From Lysinibacillus piscis (GTDB lineage Bacteria; Bacillota; Bacilli; Bacillales_A; Planococcaceae): 64,000 nucleotides of DNA. The first letter of the stretch is position 1; each line of letters starts with the position of its first letter. The stretch spans positions 1 through 64,000 of the forward strand of contig NZ_BRZA01000006.1 in NCBI RefSeq assembly GCF_026012395.1, in the 5' to 3' direction. The notes beneath the pieces are model-generated. The model ran no database searches. It was not told where the DNA came from and saw only the letters and a list, made by a program, of their open reading frames with translations. The translations under genes and the position numbers were made by a program. Of this stretch, positions 12,331-24,100 are shown piece by piece.

Positions 12331-12424
12331 AACTTTCCCACGCTGGTATGAGCCAGATCAGGTCCAAAGGGTCAAGAAACTTCACTGTGTTTCCCTCTCA
12401 GCCCGACTTATCGGACTCCCCTAG
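12331..12424 (-). promoter_or_regulatory. TPP (thiamine pyrophosphate) riboswitch
   Basis: The minus strand carries the THI-box signatures in order: GGGGAGTCC, CTGAGAGGG, GACCCTTTGGACCTGATC, then CATACCAGCGTGGGAA. The aptamer is about 95 bases long, 140 bases ahead of thiC, with an intrinsic terminator between. It down-regulates thiC when thiamine pyrophosphate is plentiful. Confidence 0.97.
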
Positions 12425-12462
12425 TTAATCACTATTAAGTTTGATGTCAGTTTAGCAGAAAG

Positions 12463-13392
12463 CTAAGCAAATAACAACTCTGCTAAATAAATAACAACTG
12501 TTACTGTTAAACAACTCACAATCGTTGAAAATAAAACAGTTTGTGCCGCTGTAGCAGATTCCACATCATATTCCAATGCTAAGCTAGAGCTATTACGTGA
12601 AGTAGGAAAGGCACTCGCTATTAATAAAGATTGTGCTACAACGCCATCTAAGCCTAGTAATAAAATAACGCCTAAAGCAATACTTGGCCCTACAATCAGT
12701 CGTGTAAAACAGCTAATAAAGACCGTTTTATTGAACATGGATTTTATTTCAAGTTGTGATAACTGTGCTCCTAAAGTAATAAGTGCAACTGCCACAAAGC
12801 CATCTGCCACATGTTCAACAGGAATTTGAATAAATGGAGGTAATGTTACATCAAAATAATTCATAAGCACACCGATTAGTAGTGCATGAATAATCGGCAT
12901 TTTCAAGAAATCCTTCACAATGGTTAACCCTGATTTAGTGGAGGAAATCAAGTTATACAGACCATATGTATAGGTCGTCATATTTTGAAAAATAACAAGA
13001 ATGACTTGAATCGCTACACCAATTGGCTGGGTAGCAAAAATCATTTGGGCTACAGGAATACCATAATTCCCTGAATTAATGAGCACCACGCTATTTTTAA
13101 ATACAGCCGCCTCTGTTTTTCGTAGGTGCAACGCTCTCGCTATAAAATGACTCAGTATCATTTGACTACCAATGAAAAGCACGATAAAGAAAGCCACCTG
13201 CCCTAATACCGAAAGCTCAATCGTTGTTGCATATAAATTGCTAAAAACCGCTGCTGGCATAAAACAATAGGTGATTAATTGGGATAGTGCCTTCAAATTA
13301 AACTTGAATTTTTTTTGCAAAATCGCTCCAAGTGCTAATAATAGTAAAATAGGCATCACAATTTTGAAAAAAATCATTCCTAAATAAACCAT
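12463..13392 (-). CDS. AEC-family transporter (auxin efflux carrier type)
   Basis: A 309-residue integral membrane protein with about ten hydrophobic segments and the AEC family's two-half layout, including 'VVLINSGNYGIPVAQMIF' near residue 105 and 'ITLGAQLSQLEIKS' near 215. Bacterial members move malate or other organic acids; the substrate here is unknown. The ATG at 13392 follows AAGGAGAGGAG and is preferred over an earlier in-frame ATG at 13446 without one. A structured 70-base element lies upstream on the same strand. Confidence 0.88.
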   Translation of the reverse strand: MVYLGMIFFKIVMPILLLLALGAILQKKFKFNLKALSQLITYCFMPAAVFSNLYATTIELSVLGQVAFFIVLFIGSQMILSHFIARALHLRKTEAAVFKNSVVLINSGNYGIPVAQMIFATQPIGVAIQVILVIFQNMTTYTYGLYNLISSTKSGLTIVKDFLKMPIIHALLIGVLMNYFDVTLPPFIQIPVEHVADGFVAVALITLGAQLSQLEIKSMFNKTVFISCFTRLIVGPSIALGVILLLGLDGVVAQSLLIASAFPTSRNSSSLALEYDVESATAAQTVLFSTIVSCLTVTVVIYLAELLFA

Positions 13393-13492
13393 CTGCTCAC
13401 TCCTCTCCTTGGAATACAGACGATTTCGATACGAATTTCCGTACATCTTCGTTGAAGTAAGGCTACATATAAAGTAAAACTACCAATCGGGT

Positions 13493-13570
13493 TTTTACAG
13501 GCTGTTGCCCCCACTTACACAGTTCCTCTCCACTCCCTATTTTGAAGTGGAGATCTTACAGCCTGTTAAT
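13493..13570 (-). other. Nested inverted repeat, possible structured RNA
   Basis: ACAGGCTGT (13497-13505) pairs perfectly with ACAGCCTGT (13558-13566). Inside, TCTCCACT (13527-13534) pairs perfectly with AGTGGAGA (13546-13553). This gives an outer stem with an inner hairpin and a purine-rich arm (GTAAGTGGGGGCAAC, minus strand). It lies between a chemoreceptor gene's stop and the AEC transporter start. It could be a leader of the transporter, a small RNA or a decayed mobile element. I do not recognise it as a known riboswitch. Confidence 0.5.
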
Positions 13571-13598
13571 ACGGGATAAATTCCATCGATGGATCAAT

Positions 13599-15350
13599 CT
13601 ATAATTTATAATTTTGCTTCATTTGCTCTAAACGCTTCACCTGCTCCATCAATTCCTCCATTGTCCCACTCAGCTGTGTTACTGAAGATTTTTGCATTTG
13701 AGAAGCATCTGTTACGCTTGTTGTTTCCAACATGACTGTTTCGGAAACAGCATTAGTTTGCTCAATCGCCTGAGAAACCACCTTCGTATTTTGCGCTAAT
13801 GTGTTTGTAACTGCCACGACATTTGTTACGTCTTTTTCTACAACTCTGACTGCCTCTAATAAATCATTCAGCTCATTGCTAATAGCTAGTACCAAATGTG
13901 TTCCTTCTTTCACTTCCACCACACTATGATTCATTTCATCCAATGCATTTTCTGTTAGTTGCTTAAATTCAAAAATATGTTGACGAATATCTTCTGCTGA
14001 GCCTTTCGTCATCTCTGCTAATTTTTTAACTTCCTCTGCCACAATCGCAAAGCCTTTGCCATGCTCACCAGCTCTTGCGGCTTCAATCGCTGCATTAAGC
14101 GCTAGCAAATTCGTTTGATCGGCAATGCTTTGAATAACACTAATCATTTCTTCAATCACGGTATAACGCTCGCCCAATCCATTGACCTTCTCCGCTGTTT
14201 GCACAACCAAATCGGATACCTTATTCATCTGTCCAGTAATTCGATTTGCCTCTGTTTGGCTGTATTGAACACGTTCAGCCGCTGTTGCTGAACTATGCAT
14301 CACAGATGATACCGAATGCGTAATTTGCGCAATATCCCCAGCCATTTCACGCATTGTTTGTAAGGAATGTGTAGAATATTGCTGTTGGCGACTGACACTA
14401 TCCTCAATTTCCTCCACACTCATACTCAATTGATTGCTCGATTGCTGTACATGATCTCCCACTTCCTGAAGACTTGTCGTCGCATGAAAAATATCTGTCC
14501 CCATAGCAGCTACATTGTGAATAATTTCATACATCGATTGCATCATCGCTTTGAAATTCATACTAAAGTCAGCAATATCATCGTTGGATTTAAAATCGAG
14601 ATTATCCAATACTTTTTGCGCTGTTGCTATATCACCATCCGCAAACGCCACTGTAGCTCGTTTCATAATAAAAATAGGCTTCAATACTTTCCGTATGTAG
14701 AAATAAACAGCGAACATCATCACAATACTAAGCAAAATAATAACGCCTACTAAAATAGGTAAATATTTAGCAATCGCTGTCTTTTGAATATCAGAGACAA
14801 TAGAGCTATCAATATCTAAACCTACATATGCCACAATTTTACCATCTTTCGATAAAATGGGTGCATAAGAAGAAATGAAGTCCCCGCCCCCTTCTATAGA
14901 GGTATATTCACTAAAGGCCTCATGTGTTTTTTTAATATTGCTGGCGATACTTTCAAATGGGATATCCTCAATAATTTCACCAATTTGGTATGTTTCATCA
15001 CTGTTTAAATCACCCGCATCCACAAGTGTCATCGCCTGTGTGCCATCTGCTGTTTCTTTAAATGTATAAATATATTTTACATAGTTCGTTTCCAAAATCG
15101 TTGTCAACTTTTGCTGTAATTCACGATATAAAGCACCATCGACTGGATTTGCAGCTAATTGGGCAAAGTCGTCACTGTCCAACTGTCCTACAACATGATT
15201 CACTAAAATCTTCCCATTCTCTTGCAATGCAAGCTCTACTGTATTTTTCGTACTGTTGTAGACGATAAAGCCAAGTCCCACACTAAATAAAAAAATAATG
15301 CTAATCAGTAAAATACTAATCTTATGCCATAACCCCAATTTTTTACGCAA
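13599..15350 (-). CDS. Methyl-accepting chemotaxis protein
   Basis: A 583-residue chemoreceptor. The order is a cytoplasmic start, transmembrane segment (about 11-29), extracellular sensing domain of about 160 residues with a Cache-like '[14 protein letters not shown]', second membrane segment (about 195-217), HAMP, then the helical signalling domain. The hairpin tip '[30 protein letters not shown]' region is conserved. It starts with TTG at 15350 behind AAAGGGG. Its ligand is unknown. It is followed by a second, unrelated-length receptor upstream, each with its own terminator context. Confidence 0.93.
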   Translation of the reverse strand: MRKKLGLWHKISILLISIIFLFSVGLGFIVYNSTKNTVELALQENGKILVNHVVGQLDSDDFAQLAANPVDGALYRELQQKLTTILETNYVKYIYTFKETADGTQAMTLVDAGDLNSDETYQIGEIIEDIPFESIASNIKKTHEAFSEYTSIEGGGDFISSYAPILSKDGKIVAYVGLDIDSSIVSDIQKTAIAKYLPILVGVIILLSIVMMFAVYFYIRKVLKPIFIMKRATVAFADGDIATAQKVLDNLDFKSNDDIADFSMNFKAMMQSMYEIIHNVAAMGTDIFHATTSLQEVGDHVQQSSNQLSMSVEEIEDSVSRQQQYSTHSLQTMREMAGDIAQITHSVSSVMHSSATAAERVQYSQTEANRITGQMNKVSDLVVQTAEKVNGLGERYTVIEEMISVIQSIADQTNLLALNAAIEAARAGEHGKGFAIVAEEVKKLAEMTKGSAEDIRQHIFEFKQLTENALDEMNHSVVEVKEGTHLVLAISNELNDLLEAVRVVEKDVTNVVAVTNTLAQNTKVVSQAIEQTNAVSETVMLETTSVTDASQMQKSSVTQLSGTMEELMEQVKRLEQMKQNYKL

Positions 15351-15500
15351 CTGTATTCAGCCCCTTTGCAGATGTACAATATAGTAATAGTTTATACCAA
15401 AAGTTGCATTATAGTATATACTACCATTCTTTGCATCTCAAGCTAATTTATTTTGTTGTAAAACGATTATGTGCTGCATCTCTTAAGCTATATTTCACAT

Positions 15501-15542
15501 AAAAGTCCCAACGAATCCACTAAATCATTCGTTGGGACTTTC
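15501..15542 (-). terminator. Terminator of the 15.5-17.7 kb chemoreceptor
   Basis: AAAGTCCCAACGAAT (15502-15516) pairs with ATTCGTTGGGACTTT (15527-15541) just after the stop at 15546. The A and T runs on both sides would allow two-way action. Confidence 0.88.
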
Positions 15543-15545
15543 TAA

Positions 15546-17654
15546 TTAGGACATCAGTTTAAAACGTTCAATGGCATGCTGTAATTCTTTTGAAATTTGA
15601 TCGACATCGTGAATGGATTCTGCCACTTTTTGTAGCTCTCCTTGTTGATCTAATGCCGTTGCACTTACTTGTTCTGCAGATGCCGCAGTTTCCTCTGAAA
15701 TGGCTGAAATGCTCTGAATTGCCGTAACTGCTTGATCTTTATGCTCAAGCATCGCTGAAAGTTTAGTCATTAATTCTTGAATAGACATTGCAATTGAGCG
15801 AGATAGCTCATTATTTTCAGCAAAAGCTTGCTCTGTATTGTGCACAGATTTGTTTTGAGCCTGTGCCAAATGCGTATTGGATTCGATAACCTCTACGGTT
15901 TGCTGTGAATTAGCGAGTACGCCAGCAATTGTTTGCTTAATCACTTCTGTTTCCTTGTTGGATTGCTCTGCTAATTTACGCACTTCCTCTGCCACAACAG
16001 CGAAGCCTTTACCATGCTCACCTGCACGGGCCGCCTCAATACTAGCATTTAAAGCTAATAAATTGGTTTGCTCAGCAATGCCTTGAATAGACGTGATGAT
16101 TTGGCTAATGTTTGCAATATCTGCTGCTAGTGATGTCATTTGCTGTTGAATGCGTTCATTCATCTCATTCGTCTGCACATTACAATTTCGCAATTCTTCT
16201 ACTTCTTTCATGCCTTGGCCTGCCGTTATTTGCGTTTTCTCTGATAGCTGCTCCATCTCTTGAGATAACGCGGTAATAGCATCAATTTGCTCTGCTAAAT
16301 CCATCATACGATAATTCGTTTCTTCTGTATCTTCAGATTGCTTCGACGTTCCTTGTGCAATCTCATCAATGGCTGTTGCAACCTCCACACTCGACACCAC
16401 AATCGCATTAAAAGCACTATTCACTCGGTTTGATGCGTCATTCATTGTTATTGTCGAGTTTTGCACAGTACGAATGACCTTATTCGTCTCATCTAACATG
16501 TGATTATACGCCATTGTTACCGTACCAATTTCATCCATGTTGATATATTTCTCATCTATTTTGTTCGTTAAATCACCATCTGCTGCGATTTCGATGGATT
16601 GTCGTAAATACTTCAATGGTCTCAGTTGTTTATAAATAAACCATATACTAGACAACGTCATTAAAACAACCATGATAATAGCGGAGATTACCGTAAATGT
16701 CAGCTGTTGATGATATTGCTTTAAAATTTGTGATTCTGGTAACACCATTTGTACAACCCAAGTTTCATCAATAGCTTCTAGCACTAACGACTCCAAAACG
16801 GTGTAAGCTCGACCATCAAAGTAATCAGAATCCATATACATACTTTTACTATGGTCACTCTCTAGCTGTTGTTTAATGTTGTCCCAATCCATACTATCTC
16901 GCATATTCGCACCATCTAGCTTCTGGTCACTAACACTACTTGTCACAACCGTACCGCTATTGCCAATAATCGCTGCATAACCACCATCTATATCGACAGA
17001 TTTTATTACATCATTTAGGTAATCGACAGACACATCGCCTGTTAATACGCCAAAGAACTGCCCGTCCTCATCTACTAATGGCACAGCAATCGTAGCCATT
17101 AGTATCATTTGTCCATTTACCTCATAATCGTAAGGCTCCGTCAAAATACTACGTTTCTCTTCTTTCGGAATCCAATACCATTCTGTTACACTTTTATCCT
17201 CTAAACTCCCAATATTATCTGTAGAGATATGATCCCCATCTCTGAATGAGTATGGAATATATCGACCTTCTTTATCAAATAAAGCGGTTTCTGTTTCTTC
17301 AGCTAGTATCACAGCATCTTTTTCAAAAACAGCTCCACCGCCTACTAAATCAACATTATTTTGTAAATTATTATTAATGACTTCGATAATATCATCTGTA
17401 TATAGATCATCATTATTTTTTAAGTTTTCTAAAATACCTTTTGTAGTAATTAAAGCTGTATTTGCTTTTTTCAATCGTTCACTCATTTTCATTGCTGAAA
17501 GTGCGGCTGTTTCTGTTGTCATTTTTTCAGCCTCTTGTACGCTTTGATTTTTCATCACATTACTTGTTATGAGCGTATATGTAACAAACAATAGTAGAAA
17601 TAACCCAACAATTAACAAAGATAATTTCAAAGCAATACTTTTCGATTTTTTCAT
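15546..17654 (-). CDS. Methyl-accepting chemotaxis protein with dCache-type sensor
   Basis: A 702-residue chemoreceptor. It has an N-terminal membrane segment (about 8-30), a ~280-residue extracellular double-Cache-like domain ('[16 protein letters not shown]', '[16 protein letters not shown]'), a second membrane segment (about 315-337), HAMP, and the signalling domain with tip '[20 protein letters not shown]'. ATG at 17654, 6 bases after GGAGGGAG, is chosen over the GTG one codon earlier. dCache receptors often bind amino acids or organic acids; that is family knowledge, not seen here. Confidence 0.93.
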   Translation of the reverse strand: MKKSKSIALKLSLLIVGLFLLLFVTYTLITSNVMKNQSVQEAEKMTTETAALSAMKMSERLKKANTALITTKGILENLKNNDDLYTDDIIEVINNNLQNNVDLVGGGAVFEKDAVILAEETETALFDKEGRYIPYSFRDGDHISTDNIGSLEDKSVTEWYWIPKEEKRSILTEPYDYEVNGQMILMATIAVPLVDEDGQFFGVLTGDVSVDYLNDVIKSVDIDGGYAAIIGNSGTVVTSSVSDQKLDGANMRDSMDWDNIKQQLESDHSKSMYMDSDYFDGRAYTVLESLVLEAIDETWVVQMVLPESQILKQYHQQLTFTVISAIIMVVLMTLSSIWFIYKQLRPLKYLRQSIEIAADGDLTNKIDEKYINMDEIGTVTMAYNHMLDETNKVIRTVQNSTITMNDASNRVNSAFNAIVVSSVEVATAIDEIAQGTSKQSEDTEETNYRMMDLAEQIDAITALSQEMEQLSEKTQITAGQGMKEVEELRNCNVQTNEMNERIQQQMTSLAADIANISQIITSIQGIAEQTNLLALNASIEAARAGEHGKGFAVVAEEVRKLAEQSNKETEVIKQTIAGVLANSQQTVEVIESNTHLAQAQNKSVHNTEQAFAENNELSRSIAMSIQELMTKLSAMLEHKDQAVTAIQSISAISEETAASAEQVSATALDQQGELQKVAESIHDVDQISKELQHAIERFKLMS

Positions 17655-17867
17655 CACAAACTCCCTCCTTGATATATACTAGGTGACAACTATTGTAACA
17701 TAATCTGAGAATAGATAGTTAAATAGAATGATTATAAGAGAGGGCGAAAAATAGGGACTTTTTTCTTATTTTAGGCAGTACATTCAAACAACGGAGCGCT
17801 TTTCATACTAAAATCTAGTAATATATGATATATTATCTATTAATTCAATGATTGGAGTGACTTACTA

Positions 17868-19766
17868 ATGAAAAACAAAGCACTAACTACTTTTATGGCT
17901 ACTGCTATTACAGCAACACTAGTAGTACCCGCCCCGATTGCAAGTGCTGCTTCTAGCGACTCAGTAAGCAACCACGTAAAACAACAAATTGCGGCAATTA
18001 CCCCTGCAGGTGAAGCAGTAACAATCACCAACGTTACATCAGACAAAGTGAGTACATCTAATGGTCAGTACAGAATAGGAAGTGCTGTAAAAGGACTATT
18101 TAGCACGGATAACCGTACTGCACTATCAAATGCCCAAGCAACAATTGTTGTAAGAGGGGGCGAAATTACAAGTGTAACATCTTTAACTTTATCTAAAGCT
18201 GGCTCAAATAAAAAATCAGTTGTTTTTAATGGTGGCGCAGCAAAAATCGCTGGTACGTTAACAGTAAATGGTGATTATACAAAGGTTGAGAATGTCACTG
18301 TAACTGGCGAATTAATCGTCTCAAGCCGTGTTAAAAAAGCGGTAACACTTGAAAATGTAACAGTTGAAGAAACAATTACATTAAAATCTTTACAACTAAA
18401 AAAATTAGATTGGTTAAGTGTTGTATTGCAGGATGTGAAATCTTCGAAGGTCAGTGTGCAACGAAGTAAAGTAAGATTAACATCAGACCAAACAATTTCT
18501 TCCGTTACTGTGTTAGATAAAGTTATCAATCTAGACTTATATTCAAATGCAGATAAATTAGTAGTAGATGTGGAGAAAGATTTCAGCCTATATGGTGAAG
18601 GTAAAATCGAGCAAATTACAGTGAAACGTGGCGCAAAAGTAGCCTTAGATTCAGGCCACCAAGTAACAAAAACACAAGTGGATGATTCAAAAGCATCTGT
18701 CACACTACCAACAGCTAACAAGGAAGAGCTTGCAAAATTATTAGCTTCACCACCATATGTAGCTGTTTCGACATACGGTTATGAAGTATCCAATACAGCA
18801 AAATGGACAACACAAGCCGATCGTGTTATTTTTGACTCCATTATCACAAGCTCTCGCCTAATCTTAAACAATTCAAAGGCAACACAAGCACAAGTAAATA
18901 CAGCTATCACTCAATATAAAAATGCCTTAGCTGCTTATCAAGCTGTCCAAAAAGTAGGAACAAAATATGGTGCAACTGATAAAAACTCGCTACAAGCATT
19001 AATCAATTCTATTCAACTTGTGACAGTTTCTGTGAATGGTTATGAGTTGGGTAACAATGTGCCTTGGACAACACAGGCTGAACGAAATGCGATTGAAGCG
19101 GCTATCACATCTGCTCGTAATGTCATTAACAACTACTACTCAACAACAAATGATATTATCAATGCAAGCAACAGCTTAAATAATGCGATTCAAGTGTATC
19201 AAAATGCTAAACGAAATGTGTCAAATGGCTCTAATGGTTATAATACGGATCGAAACGCATTAAGTGTACTGATTAATTCTGTTCAATATGTAGCTGTTTC
19301 TGATAATGGCTATGGACTAGGATACAATGTACCTTGGACAACACAAGCTGCACGAAATACTATCGATATTGCTGTTGAATATGCACGCAATACTGTGAAT
19401 AACAGCGCTTCTACAGCAACAGATATTGCTAATGCAAGCTCTTACTTAAACAACGCCATTCAGGTATATAAAACCGCTCAAAAAAATAATACAAATGGTT
19501 ACTACACAGATACTACAACATTACAACAACGTATTACAACAGCATGGGCTGAATATCAGAACACATATGCTTCTCCATCAGGTAACGGCTCTGAGGTTAT
19601 TTGGGGAACGCCATGGGTACCACAATCATACAGCACTAACTTATACAATGCTATACAATATGCTCAAACAGTCGTTAACAGCTCTTACACAGATTACAAT
19701 GCAATCACACAAGCTTTAAATAATTTAAATAATGCGCTTTCAGCATTCTATAATGCGAAACGCTAA
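17868..19766 (+). CDS. Secreted protein: beta-helix-like module plus four FIVAR-like repeats
   Basis: A 632-residue exported protein. A signal peptide covers residues 1-28 (ends 'PIASAA'). Residues 60-285 form a Thr/Val-rich module ('TLTVNGDYTKVENVTVTGEL') resembling parts of the two large SLH proteins at 28 and 41 kb. From about 293 to the end there are four ~80-90-residue helical repeats. Three share 'G-Y-[EG]-[LV]-x-x-N-[VT]-[PK]-W-T-T-Q-A' and a 'LNNAI' helix end; the fourth is diverged. No SLH or LPXTG anchor is seen. It has a GGAG site 12 bases from ATG and a terminator at 19786. Function unknown; a role at the cell wall is inferred. Confidence 0.8.
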   Translation: MKNKALTTFMATAITATLVVPAPIASAASSDSVSNHVKQQIAAITPAGEAVTITNVTSDKVSTSNGQYRIGSAVKGLFSTDNRTALSNAQATIVVRGGEITSVTSLTLSKAGSNKKSVVFNGGAAKIAGTLTVNGDYTKVENVTVTGELIVSSRVKKAVTLENVTVEETITLKSLQLKKLDWLSVVLQDVKSSKVSVQRSKVRLTSDQTISSVTVLDKVINLDLYSNADKLVVDVEKDFSLYGEGKIEQITVKRGAKVALDSGHQVTKTQVDDSKASVTLPTANKEELAKLLASPPYVAVSTYGYEVSNTAKWTTQADRVIFDSIITSSRLILNNSKATQAQVNTAITQYKNALAAYQAVQKVGTKYGATDKNSLQALINSIQLVTVSVNGYELGNNVPWTTQAERNAIEAAITSARNVINNYYSTTNDIINASNSLNNAIQVYQNAKRNVSNGSNGYNTDRNALSVLINSVQYVAVSDNGYGLGYNVPWTTQAARNTIDIAVEYARNTVNNSASTATDIANASSYLNNAIQVYKTAQKNNTNGYYTDTTTLQQRITTAWAEYQNTYASPSGNGSEVIWGTPWVPQSYSTNLYNAIQYAQTVVNSSYTDYNAITQALNNLNNALSAFYNAKR

Positions 19767-19785
19767 ATAACTATTGCCTTATACA

Positions 19786-19824
19786 AAAGCAGCGATGTTG
19801 ATGGAATCATATCGCTGCTTTTTG
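19786..19824. terminator. Bidirectional terminator
   Basis: AAAGCAGCGAT pairs with ATCGCTGCTTT, with A and T runs outside. It is shared by the convergent secreted-protein gene and the BTAD response regulator gene. Confidence 0.85.
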
Positions 19825-19835
19825 CTATATTTCTA

Positions 19836-20963
19836 TCAATTTTTCCACCTTTGATACCAATTAACCACGTCTTTATTTGGCTCTACAGCATAATGCTCTT
19901 GCAGCATTCTTGTCAATTCACTATATTGCGCTTCTACTGCCAGCACGTTATCTGTTTGTGCATAAAGCTGCATCAATGTAAAATAGCTATCCTCTTCCTC
20001 TGGATACACATATTGAACCCGTTCTTGCACTTTAATTGCAGCCTGATAATCTCCATTAGCAACATAAAAATCCTGTAATTTTTGAGCTTGATGTAACCAC
20101 AAATGCTTTAAGCGTACTTTTTCACCCTCTGCCCAAAGATAATCACTATCCCCCAAATACTCACCAGTATATGCCTCAAAAGCCTGTATATGCTCTGTTA
20201 AGGTACTTTGCTCCAATAACGGTAATGCTTTGATTTGAGCCAACCATTGCTCAATATCAATTACCACATTATTCACAGTCATTTTATAGCCTGAATTCAA
20301 TGTCAAACTTGAAATTTGTACACCATCTAATCCATATTTTTTCAATGTTTGTCGTATCGTATAAATAGCTGTATATAATTGCTTTGACGCCTTATCTATA
20401 TCAGAATCCTGCCAAAACAGCTCCAAGATGGTTTCTCGGTACACCATTTCATTGCGACGGCTAAGCATATAGGTAAACAATTCTTTAGCCTTTGATGTAC
20501 GCCATTTCATTGGTTGGCTTGTACCATCAGCTGCAATAATATGTAAATCACCCAAAAGCTGAATCATTTGTTGTTTTTCTACTACTTGCTGATTTTTTTG
20601 ATAAACTCGCTGTAGCCTTGTCAGCGTTTTTTCAAGTCGTGATTTTTGGACAGGCTTTAGCAAATAATCAATGGCATGCAAATTAAACGCGTCTATTGCA
20701 AATTTATCGAAGCCTGATGTAAATACGACTTCCACATTCGGTAATAATTCTAAAATTTTTTCACCAAGCTCCAGCCCATCCATATCAGGCATCATAATAT
20801 CTAAAAATACAACGTCTGGTTGTACACTTTGAATGGATGACAATGCCTCATGTGCCCCCATATAAACACCAACTACCGAAAGCTCAAAGACATCATATTT
20901 TTCTAGGAGTGTCTTTAAGCGTGTCAATGGTAAATGTTCATCATCTACTAATACTACTCTCAT
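19836..20963 (-). CDS. Response regulator: receiver, winged helix and BTAD domain
   Basis: A 375-residue regulator. The receiver (1-120) has phospho-acceptor Asp55 ('VVFLDIMMPDMDG'), acidic pair at 7-8 and 'LLKPV' Lys. A winged-helix DNA-binding domain follows (about 145-230) and a bacterial transcriptional activator domain (BTAD/SARP type, about 235-375; 'YTGEYLGDSDYLWAEGEKVRL'). It is divergent from the hybrid kinase at 21105, so it is probably the output regulator for one or both kinases; this pairing is inferred from position. Confidence 0.88.
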   Translation of the reverse strand: MRVVLVDDEHLPLTRLKTLLEKYDVFELSVVGVYMGAHEALSSIQSVQPDVVFLDIMMPDMDGLELGEKILELLPNVEVVFTSGFDKFAIDAFNLHAIDYLLKPVQKSRLEKTLTRLQRVYQKNQQVVEKQQMIQLLGDLHIIAADGTSQPMKWRTSKAKELFTYMLSRRNEMVYRETILELFWQDSDIDKASKQLYTAIYTIRQTLKKYGLDGVQISSLTLNSGYKMTVNNVVIDIEQWLAQIKALPLLEQSTLTEHIQAFEAYTGEYLGDSDYLWAEGEKVRLKHLWLHQAQKLQDFYVANGDYQAAIKVQERVQYVYPEEEDSYFTLMQLYAQTDNVLAVEAQYSELTRMLQEHYAVEPNKDVVNWYQRWKN

Positions 20964-21104
20964 GAGAGCTACCTCCCTAAAAAATCCAAACTCTTATACA
21001 CTAAATTATAGAAAAAAATTCTATACAAAACCTTTACCACATTTTTTGGAAAATCATTTCCCAACCTTCACTACTACACAAAAAGAAGGATTTTATCAAT
21101 TTTT

Positions 21105-24100
21105 GTGGAATGTATGGGCATGATGAAAAATAAAACTAATCCACATTATATAAATATATTTTTATTGACGCTTTTATTTTTTAGTATTCTCGTCGTGATG
21201 CGCCTTCTATGGATGGATTTTATGAATGTAGGAGATGAGGCAAATATCCAACAAGGTGTTTTGGATTTAAACACACTCCATACAAATAAAGGGTTCCAAA
21301 TAAAATTATCTGGCGAATGGGAATTATATACGAATACTTTGCTCATTTCTGAGTCACAGAAGAGTGTCAAACCAACCTATAGCCACCTACCAGAATCATG
21401 GAGCCCCTATTTTCATAAGCAAGACGGTATACATTATGGCTCCTACCGCCTAACTATTTTAAAGGAACACACAGATGTGCCTCAAATGTATGGAATCACA
21501 ATACCTGATGGATTGACCCCATATGAAGTTTATGTAAATAAGAAGCTTATAGGTGGCTTAGGCAATATGACATTGGACAACATAGAAGCTGCTCCTGTAA
21601 GCCGTCCTGCTACCTATTATTTTATGCTAGATGCCCAAGAAAATGAAATTATTATCCAAGGCATACAGGCAAATCCTTATACAGATGGTGGGATGACGAA
21701 AGAAATTATTTTAGGTGATTTGCAGTCAATGTCACAGGCACGATTTATAGCCGTTATTGCACAAATTCTTTTTTGTATTATTTTTCTTTTTTATATATTA
21801 TTTATCCTTTTACTTTGGGTTATCGGTTTTCGTAATAAAGCATTGATTTATTTTGCTGTTATTATTATCACAACCATTGCTACGGCTCTTGTTTCCAGCA
21901 ATAAATTATTATATATTTATTTACCTTTCAATTGGATTTGGGGTCAAAAATTATATTTCCTAACGTACATCAATAATATGCTCTTCTTTATTTTATTTTT
22001 GCGAGAGCTTGTAAAAGAATATATAAAATCGAAGGCTTTGCTCATACTGTCGTTATGCTGTGGAATCTATTTAGCTTTTACGCTAATTGCACCTATTGAA
22101 TATATTTTAAAAATGCGTGTAGCCTTTCTGTTATTATTTATCGTTTCACCCATTCTGATGACAATTTATATGTTTATTGCTGTAGCCAAAGGCGGTAAAG
22201 GGAGCGTGTTTTTAGCTTTAGCTGGTGTGGCAACAGCGAACAATTCACTGTTTGTACTTTTACAGCAAAATTCTACTGCCCCTTATAGTCATTATCCATT
22301 CGACTTACTGATTGCAGCAACTGCTATATCTGCATTTTGGTTTGCGCGCTATTATGATACAACAATAGAAACAGAAAAACTGTCATTGAAATTACAGAAG
22401 GAAATTCATGCGAAAGATGAATTTCTTGCCAACACATCCCATGAGCTACGTAATCCTTTACACGGTATGATGAGCATTACGCAGCTATTGTTAAATAAGC
22501 AGGAGAATGATGATTTAAAATTACTGTTGTCCATTGGTAGACATATGTCACATGTCTTAGATGATTTGCTTGATTTAGTACAATTAAAAGAGCAAACATT
22601 AAGGCTCTATCCAAAAGCCATTCAAATACACGATGTGGCGCAACGTATGAAAAGTATATTCGCTTTTCGTTTATCAGGTAAACCTATCCAGTTAATTGTC
22701 AATATTCCAATCGACACACCCGTTGTTTGGGCAGATGAAATAAGGGTTATTCAAATTTTCACCAATCTTCTTCACAATGCGATTAAATTTACAGAAGAAG
22801 GCTCTATTACACTTACTGCGGAGAAAAAAGGCTCTATGCTTTATATTTCTATCACAGATACAGGCATTGGTATTGATAAAGAGCTTCAAAAGCGCATATT
22901 TGAACCATATGAACAGGCAGATTCTAGCATGACCGCTGTTGGTGGTGGTCTTGGACTTGGGCTAAGTATTTGTAAGGATTTAATCGTTTTACATGGTGGC
23001 ACCTTATCTCTATCCTCGGAAATTGGTAAAGGCTCAACATTCACCTTCTCCTTACCAATTACTAAAAAACAGATAGATAATGATACTATTCCTGAACCCA
23101 GTCATACAGAGGCTTTCGATAAATATACATCCATGGTGAATAATATTGAACAGGAAATTGCTGCGATAATAGACACCAATCCTTTCATTACAAGTCGTCC
23201 ACGCATTTTAATTGTGGATGATGATCCTGTCAATTTACAAGTGCTTGTCAATGTTTTATCAACAGAGCCCTATGATGTTGAAACAGCGCTAAATGGTGCA
23301 GAGGCTATAAAAAAATTGCAAAATACAATTTTTGACCTCGTTATTTCAGATATTATGATGCCTAATATGTCTGGCTATGAACTGGCGCAACATATTCGTA
23401 AACAGTTTACGATTTCAGAATTACCGATTTTATTTTTAACCGCTAAACAGCAGCATGAGGATATTCAGCTTGCCTTTATAAGTGGCGCCAATGATTTTGT
23501 GAAAAAGCCAATGGAGTATGTAGAATTTAAAGCACGGGTACAGGCACTTGTACGCATGAAATTATCAAATGAAGAGCGTTTACGTATTGAAGCAGCATGG
23601 CTACAGGCACAAATTCAGCCGCATTTCTTCTTTAATACATTGAACTCCATTATTTCCTTACATGGCGTGGACGATGAACAGATGGAGGAGTTATTGCTAG
23701 CCTTTAGTGACTATTTACAAATGAGCTTCGATTTTCAAAATGCCGATTTAGTTGTACCGATTGATTATGAACTAAAGCTTGTGCGCTCTTATTTAATTAT
23801 TGAGCAAATTCGTTTTGGTGACCGAATTCAAGTCGTGTGGAATCTACCCGATACCCTAGAATTGCACGTGCCCCCACTAGTCATTCAAACATTAGTGGAA
23901 AATGCAATCCAGCATGGCATTTTACCACGAAGAGAAGGTGGCATTATTACGATTCGTATTACTGAATCTGAAAAAGACCATACCGTAGCTATTACAGATA
24001 ATGGTGTAGGTTTTAATACAGCTGTTCCTCGTAAAAAGACAAGTGTTGGGCTTATGAACACGGAACAACGATTGAAACAGATTTTCGGTACAAAATTGGT

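Noticed and set aside
18275-18721. 148-codon minus-strand ORF, and similar ORFs opposite the SLH genes
   Set aside because: They mirror the regular codon use of the real genes on the other strand and have no ribosome sites or recognisable domains.
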